Both the position numbers and the translations under genes were made by a program. The notes beneath the pieces were generated by a model that did no database searches, had not been told where the DNA came from, and worked only from the letters and a program-made list of their open reading frames with translations. From NCBI RefSeq assembly GCF_000620045.1, contig NZ_JHVH01000019.1:1-64000 (forward strand): DNA of 64,000 bases, given 5' to 3'. The DNA is from Halomonas halodenitrificans DSM 735. GTDB lineage: Bacteria > Pseudomonadota > Gammaproteobacteria > Pseudomonadales > Halomonadaceae. Below, piece after piece: positions 34,092-43,389 of the stretch (position 1 is the first letter of the stretch; each line of letters begins with the position of its first letter).

Positions 34092-34733
34092 CTATTCGAC
34101 GGGGCCGCGGCGAACCATGGCCCAGACGTGCTCCCGGAAGCCGCTGCCCGGTTCCGGGGCGCCTTGTTCCAGCAGGGTCATTCGAAAATTGGGGGCGAAC
34201 AGCTCGCGCAGTTCCGCTTCCGACACATGGAACGGCGGGCCGGCTCCTTCCTCTCCCGCGGCACGATTGAGGCTGATAAACAGCCCCCTGGCCCCGGGCG
34301 GAACCAGCTGCGCCAGATGGAAGGCATAACGCTGACGGGTAGCGGGCGGCAACGCAATCAGGGCGGCACGGTCATAGAAGGCGCCGACCTCGGCCGCCTG
34401 GTCGATATGGAAGTGAAAGAAATCGCCACACCAGAGCTCGACGTTGACCTGTCGACTTATCTCGAACCCGGCCTGTCGATAGCGCGAGACGGGCTCACTC
34501 CCTTCGGCGAGAAACTGCTCGACCGCCTGGGCCGCCAGCTCGATACCCAGCACCGGGTGCTCATGACGACTCAGCCAGCGCATATCGTGGCTCTTGCCGC
34601 ACAGGGGCACCAGCACCTTGACGCCAGGCGACACACCCAACAGAGGCCAGTGGTGGCAGAGCGCGGGATGCGGGGCATCACGATGAAACCCAATGCGCCC
34701 TTCCCGCCAGCGAGACAACCATTCATTTTCCAT
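34092..34733 (-). CDS. tpm: Thiopurine S-methyltransferase
   Basis: 213 residues, SAM-dependent methyltransferase. The N-terminal W-x-x-RW-x-EGRIGFH segment is typical of bacterial TPMT, and VLVPLCGKSHDMRWL is motif I. VGAFYDRAALIALPPATR is the conserved post-motif block. Bacterial Tpm enzymes methylate thiopurines and also selenite or tellurite species. It appears monocistronic. Confidence 0.9.
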   Translation of the reverse strand: MENEWLSRWREGRIGFHRDAPHPALCHHWPLLGVSPGVKVLVPLCGKSHDMRWLSRHEHPVLGIELAAQAVEQFLAEGSEPVSRYRQAGFEISRQVNVELWCGDFFHFHIDQAAEVGAFYDRAALIALPPATRQRYAFHLAQLVPPGARGLFISLNRAAGEEGAGPPFHVSEAELRELFAPNFRMTLLEQGAPEPGSGFREHVWAMVRRGPVE

Positions 34734-35227
34734 GACAGCTCAGCACCGGCGGTCGCGCTTGGGACATCGCGGTAGATTGACGTTGCACATCAGCGGGTCC
34801 TGTTCGTGTGTTGTGGTATATGCGAGTCATGATCCTGACCGCCACGGCTCCGGCCGATGCGTATCCGGATGGTTATTCACAGCTTCTGTGGACAACCCCC
34901 GGGACAACCCTGGGAAAGTCGTCTCTCACCGCCGTCACCACTCTGTCGGCGAGCCGGCGGTCACTGCGTAACCAATATGCGGATGCCTGGCACCGTTCGC
35001 CGGGGCCGCTAGATTACCACACTCCTGACGCTCTCCAGCCCAGGCCCCGCCCCCGGGCTGGCTCCCGGCGTTCACGACACGTATAATGATCGCCTGTTGT
35101 CAACGATGGTCCAGACGGCCACCGCCATCCATTGCCGCGCCCCGGCGGTCCACTGCCGTGAGCGACGCGCATCCCAGAACCCACCGGTGATATACGTCGG
35201 GCGCCTTGCGCCACGACCCCAACTCTT
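34734..35227. other. Long non-coding region between tpm and miaB
   Basis: 494 bp with no credible ORF. It contains an inverted pair of DnaA-box-like 9-mers (TTATTCACA at 34873-34881 and TGTGGACAA at 34887-34895), which also form a CACAG/CTGTG hairpin. A short direct repeat GGGACAACCC/GGACAACCC follows at about 34890-34918. A consensus -10, TATAAT, lies at 35082-35087 with no good -35. No tRNA or known riboswitch shape was recognised. The region could hold a small RNA. Confidence 0.5.
35082..35087 (+). promoter_or_regulatory. Likely -10 element of the miaB cluster promoter
   Basis: A perfect TATAAT with only a weak -35 candidate (TGGCTC) 17 bp upstream. It predicts a start near 35094 and a leader of about 134 nt before miaB. 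Confidence 0.45.
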
Positions 35228-36571
35228 ATGGCGAAGAAACTCTTCATCAAGACACACGGCTGCCAGATGAACGAGTACGATTCTGCCCGCATGGCGGATC
35301 TGCTCGGCGAATCTCACCGTCTCGAACTCACCGACAGCGAGCAGGAGGCGGATGTCATCCTGCTGAATACCTGCTCGATCCGCGAGAAGGCTCAGGAGAA
35401 GGTGTTTCACCAGCTGGGGCGCTGGAAGAAGCTCAAGGAGAGCAACCCCGACCTGGTGATCGGGGTCGGCGGCTGCGTGGCGAGCCAGGAAGGCGAGGCA
35501 CTGCGCAAGCGCGCTCCCCATGTCGATATGGTCTTCGGGCCCCAGACCCTGCACCGGGTACCTTCCATGCTCGACTCCCGCCAGCAGGATCAGATCTCGG
35601 TGGTCGACGTGACCTTCCCGGAGATCGAGAAGTTCGACCACCTGCCCAAGCCGAGCTCCGATGGCGCCACCGCCTTCGTGTCGATCATGGAAGGCTGCTC
35701 CAAGTACTGCACCTTCTGCGTGGTGCCTTACACCCGGGGCGAGGAGGTCTCGCGGCCCTTCGAGGCGGTGATGGACGAGGTCGTTCACCTGGCCGACCAG
35801 GGCGTTCGCGAGATCAACCTGCTGGGCCAGAACGTCAACGCCTACCGCGGCATGAATCAGCTGGGAGATGAAATCGACCTGGCCGAGCTGATCGCCTGCG
35901 TGGCGGCGGTGGAAGGCATCGATCGCATCCGCTTCACCACGTCCCACCCGGTGGAGTTCTCCGACAGCCTGATCGAGGCCTATGGCGATATTCCCGAGCT
36001 GGTCAGCCATCTGCACCTGCCGGTACAGGCCGGCTCGGACCGGGTGCTCGCCGCCATGAAGCGGGGTCATGGTGTAGAGGAATATGTCGAGAAACTGGAG
36101 CGCATTCGCGCGCTTCGGCCCGACATCAGCTTCTCCTCGGACTTCATCATCGGCTTCCCGGGCGAGACCGACGCGGATTTCGAGGCCACCATGGACCTGA
36201 TTCACCGCATTGGCTTCGACCACTCCTTCAGCTTCGTCTATTCGGCACGGCCCGGCACGCCGGCGGCGAGCCTCGACGACGACACGCCGGAGAGCGTCAA
36301 GAAGCAGCGCCTGGCGATTCTCCAGGAGCGCATCAACCAGCAGGCCGCGCAGATCGGCCGGCGCATGGTGGGCTCCACCCAGCGCATCCTGGTCACCGGC
36401 TTCTCGCCGCGGGATCCGGGGCAGCTCTCCGGTCGCACCGAGAATAACCGGGTGGTCAACTTCCGTGCGCCCAACCCCACCGAACTGATCGGCTACTTCG
36501 TCGACGTCGTGATCAGCGAGGCACTGCCCAATTCGCTGCGCGGCGAGCTGGCCTCACCGGCGGTCTACTGA
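35228..36571 (+). CDS. miaB: tRNA-2-methylthio-N6-dimethylallyladenosine synthase
   Basis: 447 residues. The N-terminal MTTase domain carries cluster ligands Cys12, Cys49 (NTCSIRE) and Cys83 (GGCVASQ). The radical-SAM core has CSKYCTFC at about 157-164, and a C-terminal TRAM domain follows. It adds the methylthio group to i6A37 of tRNAs reading UNN codons. It heads the miaB-phoH-ybeY-corC-lnt cluster, an arrangement conserved in gammaproteobacteria. The Shine-Dalgarno site is weak. Confidence 0.97.
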   Translation: MAKKLFIKTHGCQMNEYDSARMADLLGESHRLELTDSEQEADVILLNTCSIREKAQEKVFHQLGRWKKLKESNPDLVIGVGGCVASQEGEALRKRAPHVDMVFGPQTLHRVPSMLDSRQQDQISVVDVTFPEIEKFDHLPKPSSDGATAFVSIMEGCSKYCTFCVVPYTRGEEVSRPFEAVMDEVVHLADQGVREINLLGQNVNAYRGMNQLGDEIDLAELIACVAAVEGIDRIRFTTSHPVEFSDSLIEAYGDIPELVSHLHLPVQAGSDRVLAAMKRGHGVEEYVEKLERIRALRPDISFSSDFIIGFPGETDADFEATMDLIHRIGFDHSFSFVYSARPGTPAASLDDDTPESVKKQRLAILQERINQQAAQIGRRMVGSTQRILVTGFSPRDPGQLSGRTENNRVVNFRAPNPTELIGYFVDVVISEALPNSLRGELASPAVY

Positions 36572-36593
36572 CCCGGCGACCGGCACTTCCGTT

Positions 36594-36615
36594 TGCCGCG
36601 GCGCCCGCCGCGGCA
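36594..36615 (+). terminator. GC-rich hairpin between miaB and phoH
   Basis: Perfect 9-bp arms (36594-36602 and 36607-36615) around GCCC, without a T run. It is more likely an intercistronic stability or partial termination element than a full stop. Confidence 0.4.
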
Positions 36616-36624
36616 GTAAGCTGA

Positions 36625-37743
36625 ATGCACACTCATCATCCAGGGGACTCGTCCGTCTTGAGCCAGCCATCCTCTCAGGCCAACCGCATCATTACTCTGA
36701 CCCTCGAACCCAACGACCCCCGCCGCCTGGCCAACCTCTGCGGCCAACGCGACGAGAACCTCAAGCTGGTGGAGTCGCGCCTGGGCATTACACTGCGCAA
36801 CCGCGGCAACATCTTCCAGCTGGCCGGGCCCATGCATCGGGTCAAGGCCGCCGCCAATATCCTCGAGCATCTCTATCGCGAGACCGAGGCCAGCGACCTG
36901 ACACCGGATACCGTGCACCTTTTCCTGCAGGAATCCGGGCAGCAGGCGCTCGAGGAGGATGAGGGAGATAGCGGCGACTCCGAGGTGTTGATTCGCACGC
37001 CACGCACCCTGATCAAGCCTCGCGGCCTCAATCAGCAGGGCTATGTGCAGAGCATTCGCTCCCATGACATCAACTTCGGCATCGGCCCCGCGGGTACCGG
37101 CAAGACCTACCTGGCGGTGGCGGCGGCGGTGGAGGCCCTCAATCAGCAGGAGGTCCGCCGCATCCTGCTGGTACGCCCGGCGGTGGAGGCCGGCGAGAAA
37201 CTCGGTTTCCTGCCCGGCGACCTCGCCCAGAAGATCGACCCCTACCTGCGCCCGCTCTACGATGCCCTCTACGAGATGATCGGCTTCGAGCAAGTGGCCA
37301 AGCTGATCGAACGCCAGGTCATCGAGATCGCCCCGCTGGCCTATATGCGCGGGCGCACCCTCAATAACGCCTTTATCATCCTCGACGAGAGCCAGAACAC
37401 CACCCGCGAGCAGATGAAGATGTTTCTGACCCGCATCGGTTTCGGCTCCACCGCGATCATCACCGGCGACGTCACCCAGGTCGACCTGCCCCGGGGCCAG
37501 AGCTCGGGTCTGATTCAGGTGCTCGAGGTGCTCAAGGGCACACCCGGCATCGGCGTCACCCACTTCGCTGCCAAGGACGTGGTTCGCCACCCTCTGGTGC
37601 AGCGCATCATCGAGGCTTACGACAGCTTCGAGGCCGACCAGGAGGCCGCCGAACGCGCCCGCAAGGAAGCCCGGGAACAGGAACGCGAGACCCTGCGCCA
37701 GGAGCGCCGGGCGCGCATCGACCGCGAGCAGGGCGAATCATGA
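36625..37743 (+). CDS. ybeZ: PhoH-family ATPase (YbeZ)
   Basis: 372 residues. An N-terminal KH-like segment is followed by the PhoH P-loop ATPase with Walker A GPAGTGKT (about 154-161) and Walker B FIILDESQNTT. The C-terminal tail is rich in Glu and Arg and likely helical. YbeZ works with the endonuclease YbeY in rRNA maturation and quality control. The ATG at 36625 gives the full frame; an in-frame TTG at 36658 has a better AGGGGA site and could be the true start. It overlaps ybeY by 4 bp. Confidence 0.92.
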   Translation: MHTHHPGDSSVLSQPSSQANRIITLTLEPNDPRRLANLCGQRDENLKLVESRLGITLRNRGNIFQLAGPMHRVKAAANILEHLYRETEASDLTPDTVHLFLQESGQQALEEDEGDSGDSEVLIRTPRTLIKPRGLNQQGYVQSIRSHDINFGIGPAGTGKTYLAVAAAVEALNQQEVRRILLVRPAVEAGEKLGFLPGDLAQKIDPYLRPLYDALYEMIGFEQVAKLIERQVIEIAPLAYMRGRTLNNAFIILDESQNTTREQMKMFLTRIGFGSTAIITGDVTQVDLPRGQSSGLIQVLEVLKGTPGIGVTHFAAKDVVRHPLVQRIIEAYDSFEADQEAAERARKEAREQERETLRQERRARIDREQGES

Positions 37744-38225
37744 ATCACCTCCAGGTGGATCGCCAGGTCGCCATCGATGCCGACACCCTGCCGACCCAGG
37801 CCGAACTGGAGGGCTGGGTCGGCAAAGTGCTCGCCCATCACGACGAGGAGCGCCACGAGCTCACCGTGCGCCTGGTGGACGCGCCGGAGAGCCAGGCGCT
37901 GAACCGCGACTACCGCGACAGGGACAAGCCGACCAACGTGCTCTCCTTCCCCTTCGAGAATCCCCCCGGCGTCAGCCTGCCACTGCTCGGCGACCTGGTT
38001 ATCTGCCACCCCGTGGTGGTGGCAGAGGCCGCCGAGCAGGACAAGCCCCTGGGCGACCACTACGCTCACATGGTGGTGCACGGCACCCTGCACCTGCTTG
38101 GCTACGATCATCTCGAGGAGGATGAGGCAGACGTCATGGAGACCCTCGAGCGCGAGATCTTGACCGAGTTTGGCATCACCGACCCTTATCGGACCGCATC
38201 CGAGGACGAGAGAACCGACTCATGA
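37740..38225 (+). CDS. ybeY: Endoribonuclease YbeY
   Basis: 161 residues with the zinc motif HGTLHLLGYDH (His114, His118, His124) and the upstream TNVLSFPFE block. It is a single-strand-specific endoribonuclease needed for 16S 3'-end maturation and 70S quality control. The start overlaps the phoH stop (ATGA) and the stop overlaps the corC start, so the three genes are coupled. Confidence 0.95.
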   Translation: MNHLQVDRQVAIDADTLPTQAELEGWVGKVLAHHDEERHELTVRLVDAPESQALNRDYRDRDKPTNVLSFPFENPPGVSLPLLGDLVICHPVVVAEAAEQDKPLGDHYAHMVVHGTLHLLGYDHLEEDEADVMETLEREILTEFGITDPYRTASEDERTDS

Positions 38226-39109
38226 GCGAAGATCGATCGAGTGGCCAGGGCAGCCGTTCCTGGCTCGAGAAACTGCTGGGGGCACTCTCCAGCGACAGCG
38301 ACGAGCCCAGCTCGCGAGACGAGCTGCTGGAGTTTCTGCGCCAGGCGGCGAGCCGCCTGAAGCTCGAACAGGACGCCATGATGATCATCGAGGGGGCGTT
38401 GAAGATCAGTGACCAGCAGGTCCGCGAGGTGCTGGTGCCCCGTTCCCAGGTCACCGCCATCGCCATCGACCAGCCACTGGAGGAATATCTGCCGGTCATC
38501 CTCGAGACCGGCCACTCTCGCTATCCGGTCATCGACGAGAATCTCGATGACGTCAAGGGAATCCTGCTGGCCAAGGACCTGCTGCCGCTGCTGCGCAACA
38601 ATCAGGAGAACGGCAGGCCCTTCCGCCTCGAGGAGGTGGTAAGACCGACGCTTTTCGTACCGGAATCCAAGCGGCTGAATAGCCTGCTCAAGGAGTTTCA
38701 GAGCACTCACAACCATATGGCGATCGTGGTGGATGAGTATGGCGGTACCGCCGGCATCGTCACCATCGAGGATATTCTCGAGGAGATCGTCGGCGATATC
38801 GAGGACGAGCATGACGCCGACGACGAGGAGGACATTCGCGACCTCGGCGAGCAGCGCTACGCGATCCGTGCCCTGACGCCCATCGAGGACTTCAACGACC
38901 GCTTCGAGACACACTTCTCCGACGAGGAGTTCGACACTCTCGGCGGCCTGGTGATGCAGCGCTTCGGCCACCTGCCCGCTCGCGGCGAACACGCCATTAT
39001 CGGTGGCTGGCGCTTCACGGTGCTGAACGCCGATAACCGGCGTATTCGCCTGCTGGAAGCCGAAATCTGCGACACAGACGCCGACGACACCCCCGACGAC
39101 AACGACTGA
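38222..39109 (+). CDS. corC: Magnesium/cobalt efflux-associated CBS-domain protein
   Basis: 295 residues. A short N-terminal region, a tandem CBS pair (about 65-190) and a C-terminal CorC/HlyC transporter-associated domain are present. No transmembrane segments are seen, as in E. coli YbeX/CorC. It is implicated in Mg2+/Co2+ efflux and, more recently, ribosome metabolism alongside YbeY. The C-terminus ends in an Asp run. It overlaps ybeY by 4 bp and precedes lnt by 23 bp. Confidence 0.93.
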   Translation: MSEDRSSGQGSRSWLEKLLGALSSDSDEPSSRDELLEFLRQAASRLKLEQDAMMIIEGALKISDQQVREVLVPRSQVTAIAIDQPLEEYLPVILETGHSRYPVIDENLDDVKGILLAKDLLPLLRNNQENGRPFRLEEVVRPTLFVPESKRLNSLLKEFQSTHNHMAIVVDEYGGTAGIVTIEDILEEIVGDIEDEHDADDEEDIRDLGEQRYAIRALTPIEDFNDRFETHFSDEEFDTLGGLVMQRFGHLPARGEHAIIGGWRFTVLNADNRRIRLLEAEICDTDADDTPDDND

Positions 39110-39132
39110 CACGCCTGCCACGGAGGGCCAAG

Positions 39133-40617
39133 ATGCCAGCGTTCCGCCACTCCCCCGCCCTCGGTTGCCTGCTGGCAGTTGCCGCCGGCGGCCTCACCAC
39201 GCTTACCGCCTCCCCTTTCGAGCTCTGGTGGCTAGGCCCGGTGGCCGCGGGGCTGATCTATCTGGGCATCGTGTCCCTGACACCCGGCCAGGCCGCCCTG
39301 CGCGGCTGGTGCTACGGCCTGGGGCTATTCGGCTCCGGTGCCTCCTGGGTCTATGTATCGATCCATGACTACGGCTATACCGGCGTCCCCCTGGCCCTGT
39401 TGCTCACCACGCTATTCGTCGCGGGCCTGGCGCTTTTCCCCGCGGTCACCCTGTGGCTCTACCGGCGCCTTGCCGGCCCGCGCCTGGCCTGGCTCAGCTT
39501 TGCCGGTGCCTGGGTCCTGGGAGAGTGGCTGCGCACCTGGCTGTTCACCGGCTTTCCCTGGCTGCTGCTGGGCACCTCCCAGGTTGACTCTCCGCTCGCC
39601 CCCTGGGCCCCGATAGGCGGCGTCTATCTGCTCTCGCTGATCACCGCGCTCACCGGCACCCTGGGCGTCGAGCTGCTTCGCCGCCGCTGGTGGGCCGCCC
39701 TGCCCATCGCCGCCCTGTGGCTCGCCCCTCTGGCGCTGCCCACCCAGTGGACGAGCCCAAGCGGCCAGCCACTTCGCGTGGCCCTGCTCCAGGGCAACCT
39801 CGACCAGGCCATCAAGTGGACCGCCGACGGCCAGCGGGAAGCGGTCCACCGCTACACCGAGCTGACCCGAACCCATGGCGATGAGGCCTACGACCTGATC
39901 ATCTGGCCCGAGGCGGCGCTACCCATGTTCGAGCGTGAGGCGCGGCCGGTGTTCGAACGGGTCCAGTCCCGACTGCCCCCCGACACCGCCCTGCTGACCG
40001 GCATCCTGCAGCGTGACGGCGAGGGGCTCTACTACAATAGCGTGGTCGGCCTGGGCAACGCGCAGGGCGAGTACCGCAAGACGCACCTGGTGCCCTTTGG
40101 CGAATATCTCCCCCTGGAGAGCCTGCTCGCCGATACCATCGCCTTCTTCAACCTGCCGATGCCGGCCATGACACCCGGGCCGGAGAGCCAGCCGCCGCTG
40201 CGCGCGGCCGGTACCACCATCGGCAATGCCATCTGCTACGAGATCATCTATGCCGACCGTGTCGCCGCCCAGGCGCGCCATTCGGCGCTCCTGCTGACGG
40301 TATCCAATGACACCTGGTTCGGGCGCTCCATCGGGCCCCTGCAGCACCTGCAGATGGCCCGGCTACGCGCCCTGGAGAACGGCCGCCATGTGATTCGCGC
40401 CACCAGCAATGGCGTCACCGCCACCATCGACGACCGCGGCCGTGTCACCGCCCGGGCCCCCCAGTTCGAGGTCACCAGCCTGACCGGCGAGGTGCAGCCC
40501 ATGACGGGGCTGACTCCCTTCACCCGCACCGGCAGCTGGCCCGTCTGGCTACTCGCCGCGGCGCTGGTGCTGCCCGGCCTGCGACTGCGCCACGCCCGGC
40601 TTCGCCGGGAGCTGTAA
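39133..40617 (+). CDS. lnt: Apolipoprotein N-acyltransferase
   Basis: 494 residues. An N-terminal bundle of about six helices (residues 8-215) precedes a periplasmic nitrilase domain with the triad Glu260 (WPEAALP), Lys316 (RKTHLVPFGEY) and Cys368 (ICYEIIYAD). One helix closes the C-terminus. It adds the third acyl chain to outer-membrane lipoproteins, such as those at 33497 and 62214. It is the last gene of the cluster, followed by a short GTAAGCC repeat and a strong terminator. Confidence 0.95.
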   Translation: MPAFRHSPALGCLLAVAAGGLTTLTASPFELWWLGPVAAGLIYLGIVSLTPGQAALRGWCYGLGLFGSGASWVYVSIHDYGYTGVPLALLLTTLFVAGLALFPAVTLWLYRRLAGPRLAWLSFAGAWVLGEWLRTWLFTGFPWLLLGTSQVDSPLAPWAPIGGVYLLSLITALTGTLGVELLRRRWWAALPIAALWLAPLALPTQWTSPSGQPLRVALLQGNLDQAIKWTADGQREAVHRYTELTRTHGDEAYDLIIWPEAALPMFEREARPVFERVQSRLPPDTALLTGILQRDGEGLYYNSVVGLGNAQGEYRKTHLVPFGEYLPLESLLADTIAFFNLPMPAMTPGPESQPPLRAAGTTIGNAICYEIIYADRVAAQARHSALLLTVSNDTWFGRSIGPLQHLQMARLRALENGRHVIRATSNGVTATIDDRGRVTARAPQFEVTSLTGEVQPMTGLTPFTRTGSWPVWLLAAALVLPGLRLRHARLRREL

Positions 40618-40648
40618 GCCGGGAGCCGTAAGCCGTAAGCCGTAAGCC
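40614..40648 (+). repeat. GTAAGCC microsatellite after lnt
   Basis: Three tandem 7-bp units GTAAGCC occupy 40628-40648, with a further copy at 40614-40620 that includes the lnt stop. The same CCGTAAGCCGGG string recurs after the slt stop at 60577-60588. It appears to be a simple repeat that sits at gene ends. Confidence 0.75.
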
Positions 40649-40679
40649 CGGAGCTCCATATAAATGGCAGCGAAAACCA

Positions 40680-40722
40680 AGAAGCGCTCAGCCGATGGAT
40701 CGGCTGAGCGCTTCTATTTATA
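40680..40722. terminator. Strong bidirectional terminator between lnt and phaC
   Basis: A perfect 17-bp stem (40680-40696 with 40699-40715) around GG. On the plus strand it is followed by ATTTAT; on the minus strand by TGGTTTT. It serves the convergent lnt and phaC transcripts. Confidence 0.85.
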
Positions 40723-40731
40723 GCTTATAGC

Positions 40732-42570
40732 TCAGGACTCCGGCGCGACCGGTACTTCGCCGAGTACCTCGGGAATGGTCATCTTGACGTAGCGGCCGGG
40801 TGCCGGCTCGATGACGGAGAGCTCACCGTCGCCGGGCTGGCGCGCCGTCACCACCTTCTCCGCATCCACATAGCCGTTGTCGGTCATCCACGCCTGCCAG
40901 TGCGGCCACCAGGAGCCTTCATGCTGCTCGGCGCCGGCCAGCCACTGCTCATGGGTCTCGGGCAGCGCATCGTTGGTCCAGTAGCCGTACTTGTTCTTGT
41001 GCGGCGGGTTGACCACCCCGGCGATATGCCCCGACCCGCCCAGCACGAAGGTCACCGGTCCCTTCGGCAGCAGGGCCCCGTAGTAGGTGCTGTTCCACTT
41101 GGCGATGTGGTCCTCCCGGGTGGAGAGGAAATAACTGGGTGTGGAGATCTTGCGCAGGTCGATCTTGACGCCGTCGAGCTCGATACCACCGGGCTCGACC
41201 AGCTTGTTTTCCATGTACATATGACGCAGGTACCAGCCGTGGGTCGCCGCCGGCAGGTTGGTGCCATCGGTGTTCCAGTAGAGCAGGTCGAAGGGGGCCG
41301 GCACATCCCCCTTCAGGTAGTTGCTGATGTAGAACGACCAGAAGAGATCATTCTCGCGCAACAGGTTGAAGCTGAAGGCCATCACACGCCCGTCGAGATA
41401 GCCGTCGCGCGCCATCTGGGCCTCGATGCCGGACAGCACCGGCTCGCTGAGGAAGGCGCCGATCTCGCCGGGGTCGCGGAAATCCTGCAGCGTCGTCATG
41501 TAGGTGGCCGACTTGATCCGCCGCCCACGGCGAGTGCTGGTGAGATAGGCCACGGTAGCGGCCGCCAGGGTGCCGCCGACGCAGTAGCTGAGCAGGTTAA
41601 CCGATTTCTCTCCGGTGGCCTTCTCGATCGCCTCGAGGGCGGCGATGGGTCCCAGCTGCATATAGTCGGCCCAGGTCACATCGTGCTGTGCCGGCCCCGG
41701 ATTGCGCCAGGAGATCAGGAAGACGCTGTGCCCCTGGTCGACCAGCCATCTGACCAAGGAATTGTCCTCGCGTAGATCGAGGATGTAGTACTTGTTGATC
41801 CAGGGCGGCACGACCAGCAGCGGCTCCTTGTAGACCCGCTCGGTGCTGGGAGCGTACTGGATCAGCTGAATCAGTTCATTTTCATAGACCACGGAGCCGG
41901 GAGTCACGGCGATGTTCTTGCCCACTTCGAAGGCGCTGCGGTCGGTCATGGTGACGTTGAGCCCCTCCGCGGAGTTGCTAAGGTCCTGGCGCAGCCTGGC
42001 GAGACCATCCACCAGGTTCTGGCCGCGGGTCTCCAGCGTCTTGCGCATCACTTCGGGGTTGGTGGCAACGAAGTTGGTGGGCGACATGGCATTGACCATC
42101 TGACGGGCATAGAACGCCAGCCGGCTCTTCTGCTCGTCGGGGAGGTCCAGTCCGTCGACCAGCTCCTCGACCAGCCGCGAGAAGAGCAGATACTGCTGCA
42201 TGATGGCCAGGTAGTAAGGGTCGCTGGTCCAGGACTCATCCTTGAAGCGGCGATCGCCCTTGCTCGGCGTCACCAGCGGCTCGACCCGCTCGCCGGCCAT
42301 GGTCCGCAGGCCGTTCTGCCACAACTGGCACTGGTCCTGAATCAGTCGGGCCTGGGCCTGCCAGAGCTGGGGAGGATTGCGCATCAGCGATTCTGCCGCT
42401 GCCTGGAAGCTGTCCCGCATGTCTCCATATACCGAATCGGCGGCGTCGCTTGGCACCATGCGCTCCAGCAGGTCCCCCATCAGATGACGGTACTCGTCGC
42501 CGACCTGCTGGAGGTGGGAATTCCACGCCTCCAGCTCGGCCTGTGTCGGTGCTTGAATCCCTGGCTGCAT
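40732..42570 (-). CDS. phaC: Class I polyhydroxyalkanoate synthase
   Basis: 612 residues, with the alpha/beta-hydrolase triad Cys330, Asp487 (REDHIAKW) and His515 (GSGHIAGVVNPP). The nucleophile box reads SYCVGGT, with Ser in place of the usual Gly; I recall this as a feature of Halomonas synthases. It polymerises 3-hydroxyacyl-CoA (mainly 3-hydroxybutyryl-CoA) into PHA granules. No phaA or phaB is nearby. The ATG at 42570 follows GGGAGGG; the open frame extends upstream without support. A DUF6489 gene lies 254 bp upstream on the same strand. Confidence 0.94.
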   Translation of the reverse strand: MQPGIQAPTQAELEAWNSHLQQVGDEYRHLMGDLLERMVPSDAADSVYGDMRDSFQAAAESLMRNPPQLWQAQARLIQDQCQLWQNGLRTMAGERVEPLVTPSKGDRRFKDESWTSDPYYLAIMQQYLLFSRLVEELVDGLDLPDEQKSRLAFYARQMVNAMSPTNFVATNPEVMRKTLETRGQNLVDGLARLRQDLSNSAEGLNVTMTDRSAFEVGKNIAVTPGSVVYENELIQLIQYAPSTERVYKEPLLVVPPWINKYYILDLREDNSLVRWLVDQGHSVFLISWRNPGPAQHDVTWADYMQLGPIAALEAIEKATGEKSVNLLSYCVGGTLAAATVAYLTSTRRGRRIKSATYMTTLQDFRDPGEIGAFLSEPVLSGIEAQMARDGYLDGRVMAFSFNLLRENDLFWSFYISNYLKGDVPAPFDLLYWNTDGTNLPAATHGWYLRHMYMENKLVEPGGIELDGVKIDLRKISTPSYFLSTREDHIAKWNSTYYGALLPKGPVTFVLGGSGHIAGVVNPPHKNKYGYWTNDALPETHEQWLAGAEQHEGSWWPHWQAWMTDNGYVDAEKVVTARQPGDGELSVIEPAPGRYVKMTIPEVLGEVPVAPES

Positions 42571-42756
42571 AGAACCCTCCCGGTCCGCCGGCCACGCCAT
42601 GCCGACGTCAGATAGCACGATCCGCCGCCCTCCCACGGAGGACGGCGGCCTGATCAGCGACCCCGTCAGGGATCGGATTGCGCTGCATGGCAGCGCTCGA
42701 GGTCAGCCCTTGCCGTAGGCGGTGGCCGACTCATCCACCAATGCTGCACCGCAAAA

Positions 42757-42785
42757 AGCCTAGACTGCCACCGCCGGGGTTGCAA
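42757..42785 (-). promoter_or_regulatory. Probable phaC promoter
   Basis: On the minus strand there is a TTGCAA (42780-42785), a 17-bp spacer and a TAGGCT (42757-42762). It lies in the gap between the DUF6489 gene and phaC and gives a leader of about 180 nt. So phaC may be transcribed separately from the upstream gene. Confidence 0.4.
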
Positions 42786-42824
42786 GGCCATATCGACAAG
42801 GTGATGCCCCCCGAGGCGCCTCCC

Positions 42825-43307
42825 TCAGCTATCGCGCTTGGTCCGTGAACGGGCCGTGGCCGTCCCCTTGCTGGCCTTGGCACGACTGGAAGACTTGCCG
42901 CTTGCCGTGCTGGAGGCACTCCTGGACTTCGCGCCGCTCTTTTCGCTCTTGCCATGGTTCTTGTCATTCTCCGCGCCTTCCTCGTCCTCGGCGCCAGACT
43001 GCCCACCGGACTGGCCGGCCTGCTTGAGCATATCGAGCATCATCTGCTGATAGGTACCGAAGCTGGACAGTCCCTGGGAAAGCCCCCGGGACAAGCCCTG
43101 GGAGAGATCCTGGGGCATGCCCTGCCCCATGCCCGTCTGCTGAAGGAAGGGCTGCATCAGGCTCATCGGGTCATAGCCCTCCACGCCGGATTCCATCTGC
43201 TTCTGTATCCGGTCCAACAGGTCCTTCTGGAAGGCCGCCACATCGGGCAGACCCAGCGCCTGGCGAAACTCATCGGGGGTAAGGTCAAATTCGACGTTGA
43301 TCTTCAT
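42825..43307 (-). CDS. DUF6489 protein with a basic Ser/Lys/Arg-rich tail, next to phaC
   Basis: 160 residues. The N-terminal part (1-40, MKINVEFDLTPDEFRQALGL) matches the small DUF6489 family of unknown function. The middle (50-85) has Leu-Ser-Gln/Arg-Gly repeats. A short acidic patch (107-115) is followed by a long low-complexity tail (116-160) rich in Lys, Arg, Ser and Ala, like histone H1-type or PhaF tails that bind DNA. Its place beside phaC suggests a granule-associated or nucleoid-tethering role, but that is inference. The start at 43307 gives the conserved N-terminus. Confidence 0.7.
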   Translation of the reverse strand: MKINVEFDLTPDEFRQALGLPDVAAFQKDLLDRIQKQMESGVEGYDPMSLMQPFLQQTGMGQGMPQDLSQGLSRGLSQGLSSFGTYQQMMLDMLKQAGQSGGQSGAEDEEGAENDKNHGKSEKSGAKSRSASSTASGKSSSRAKASKGTATARSRTKRDS

Positions 43308-43389
43308 GATATATGCCCTGTCCGTTGATCCGACTGGCAGTGTAGCAGTCCCTTCCGGCTTGCCCTTCACCTCATGGCCGTCAGTGCTC

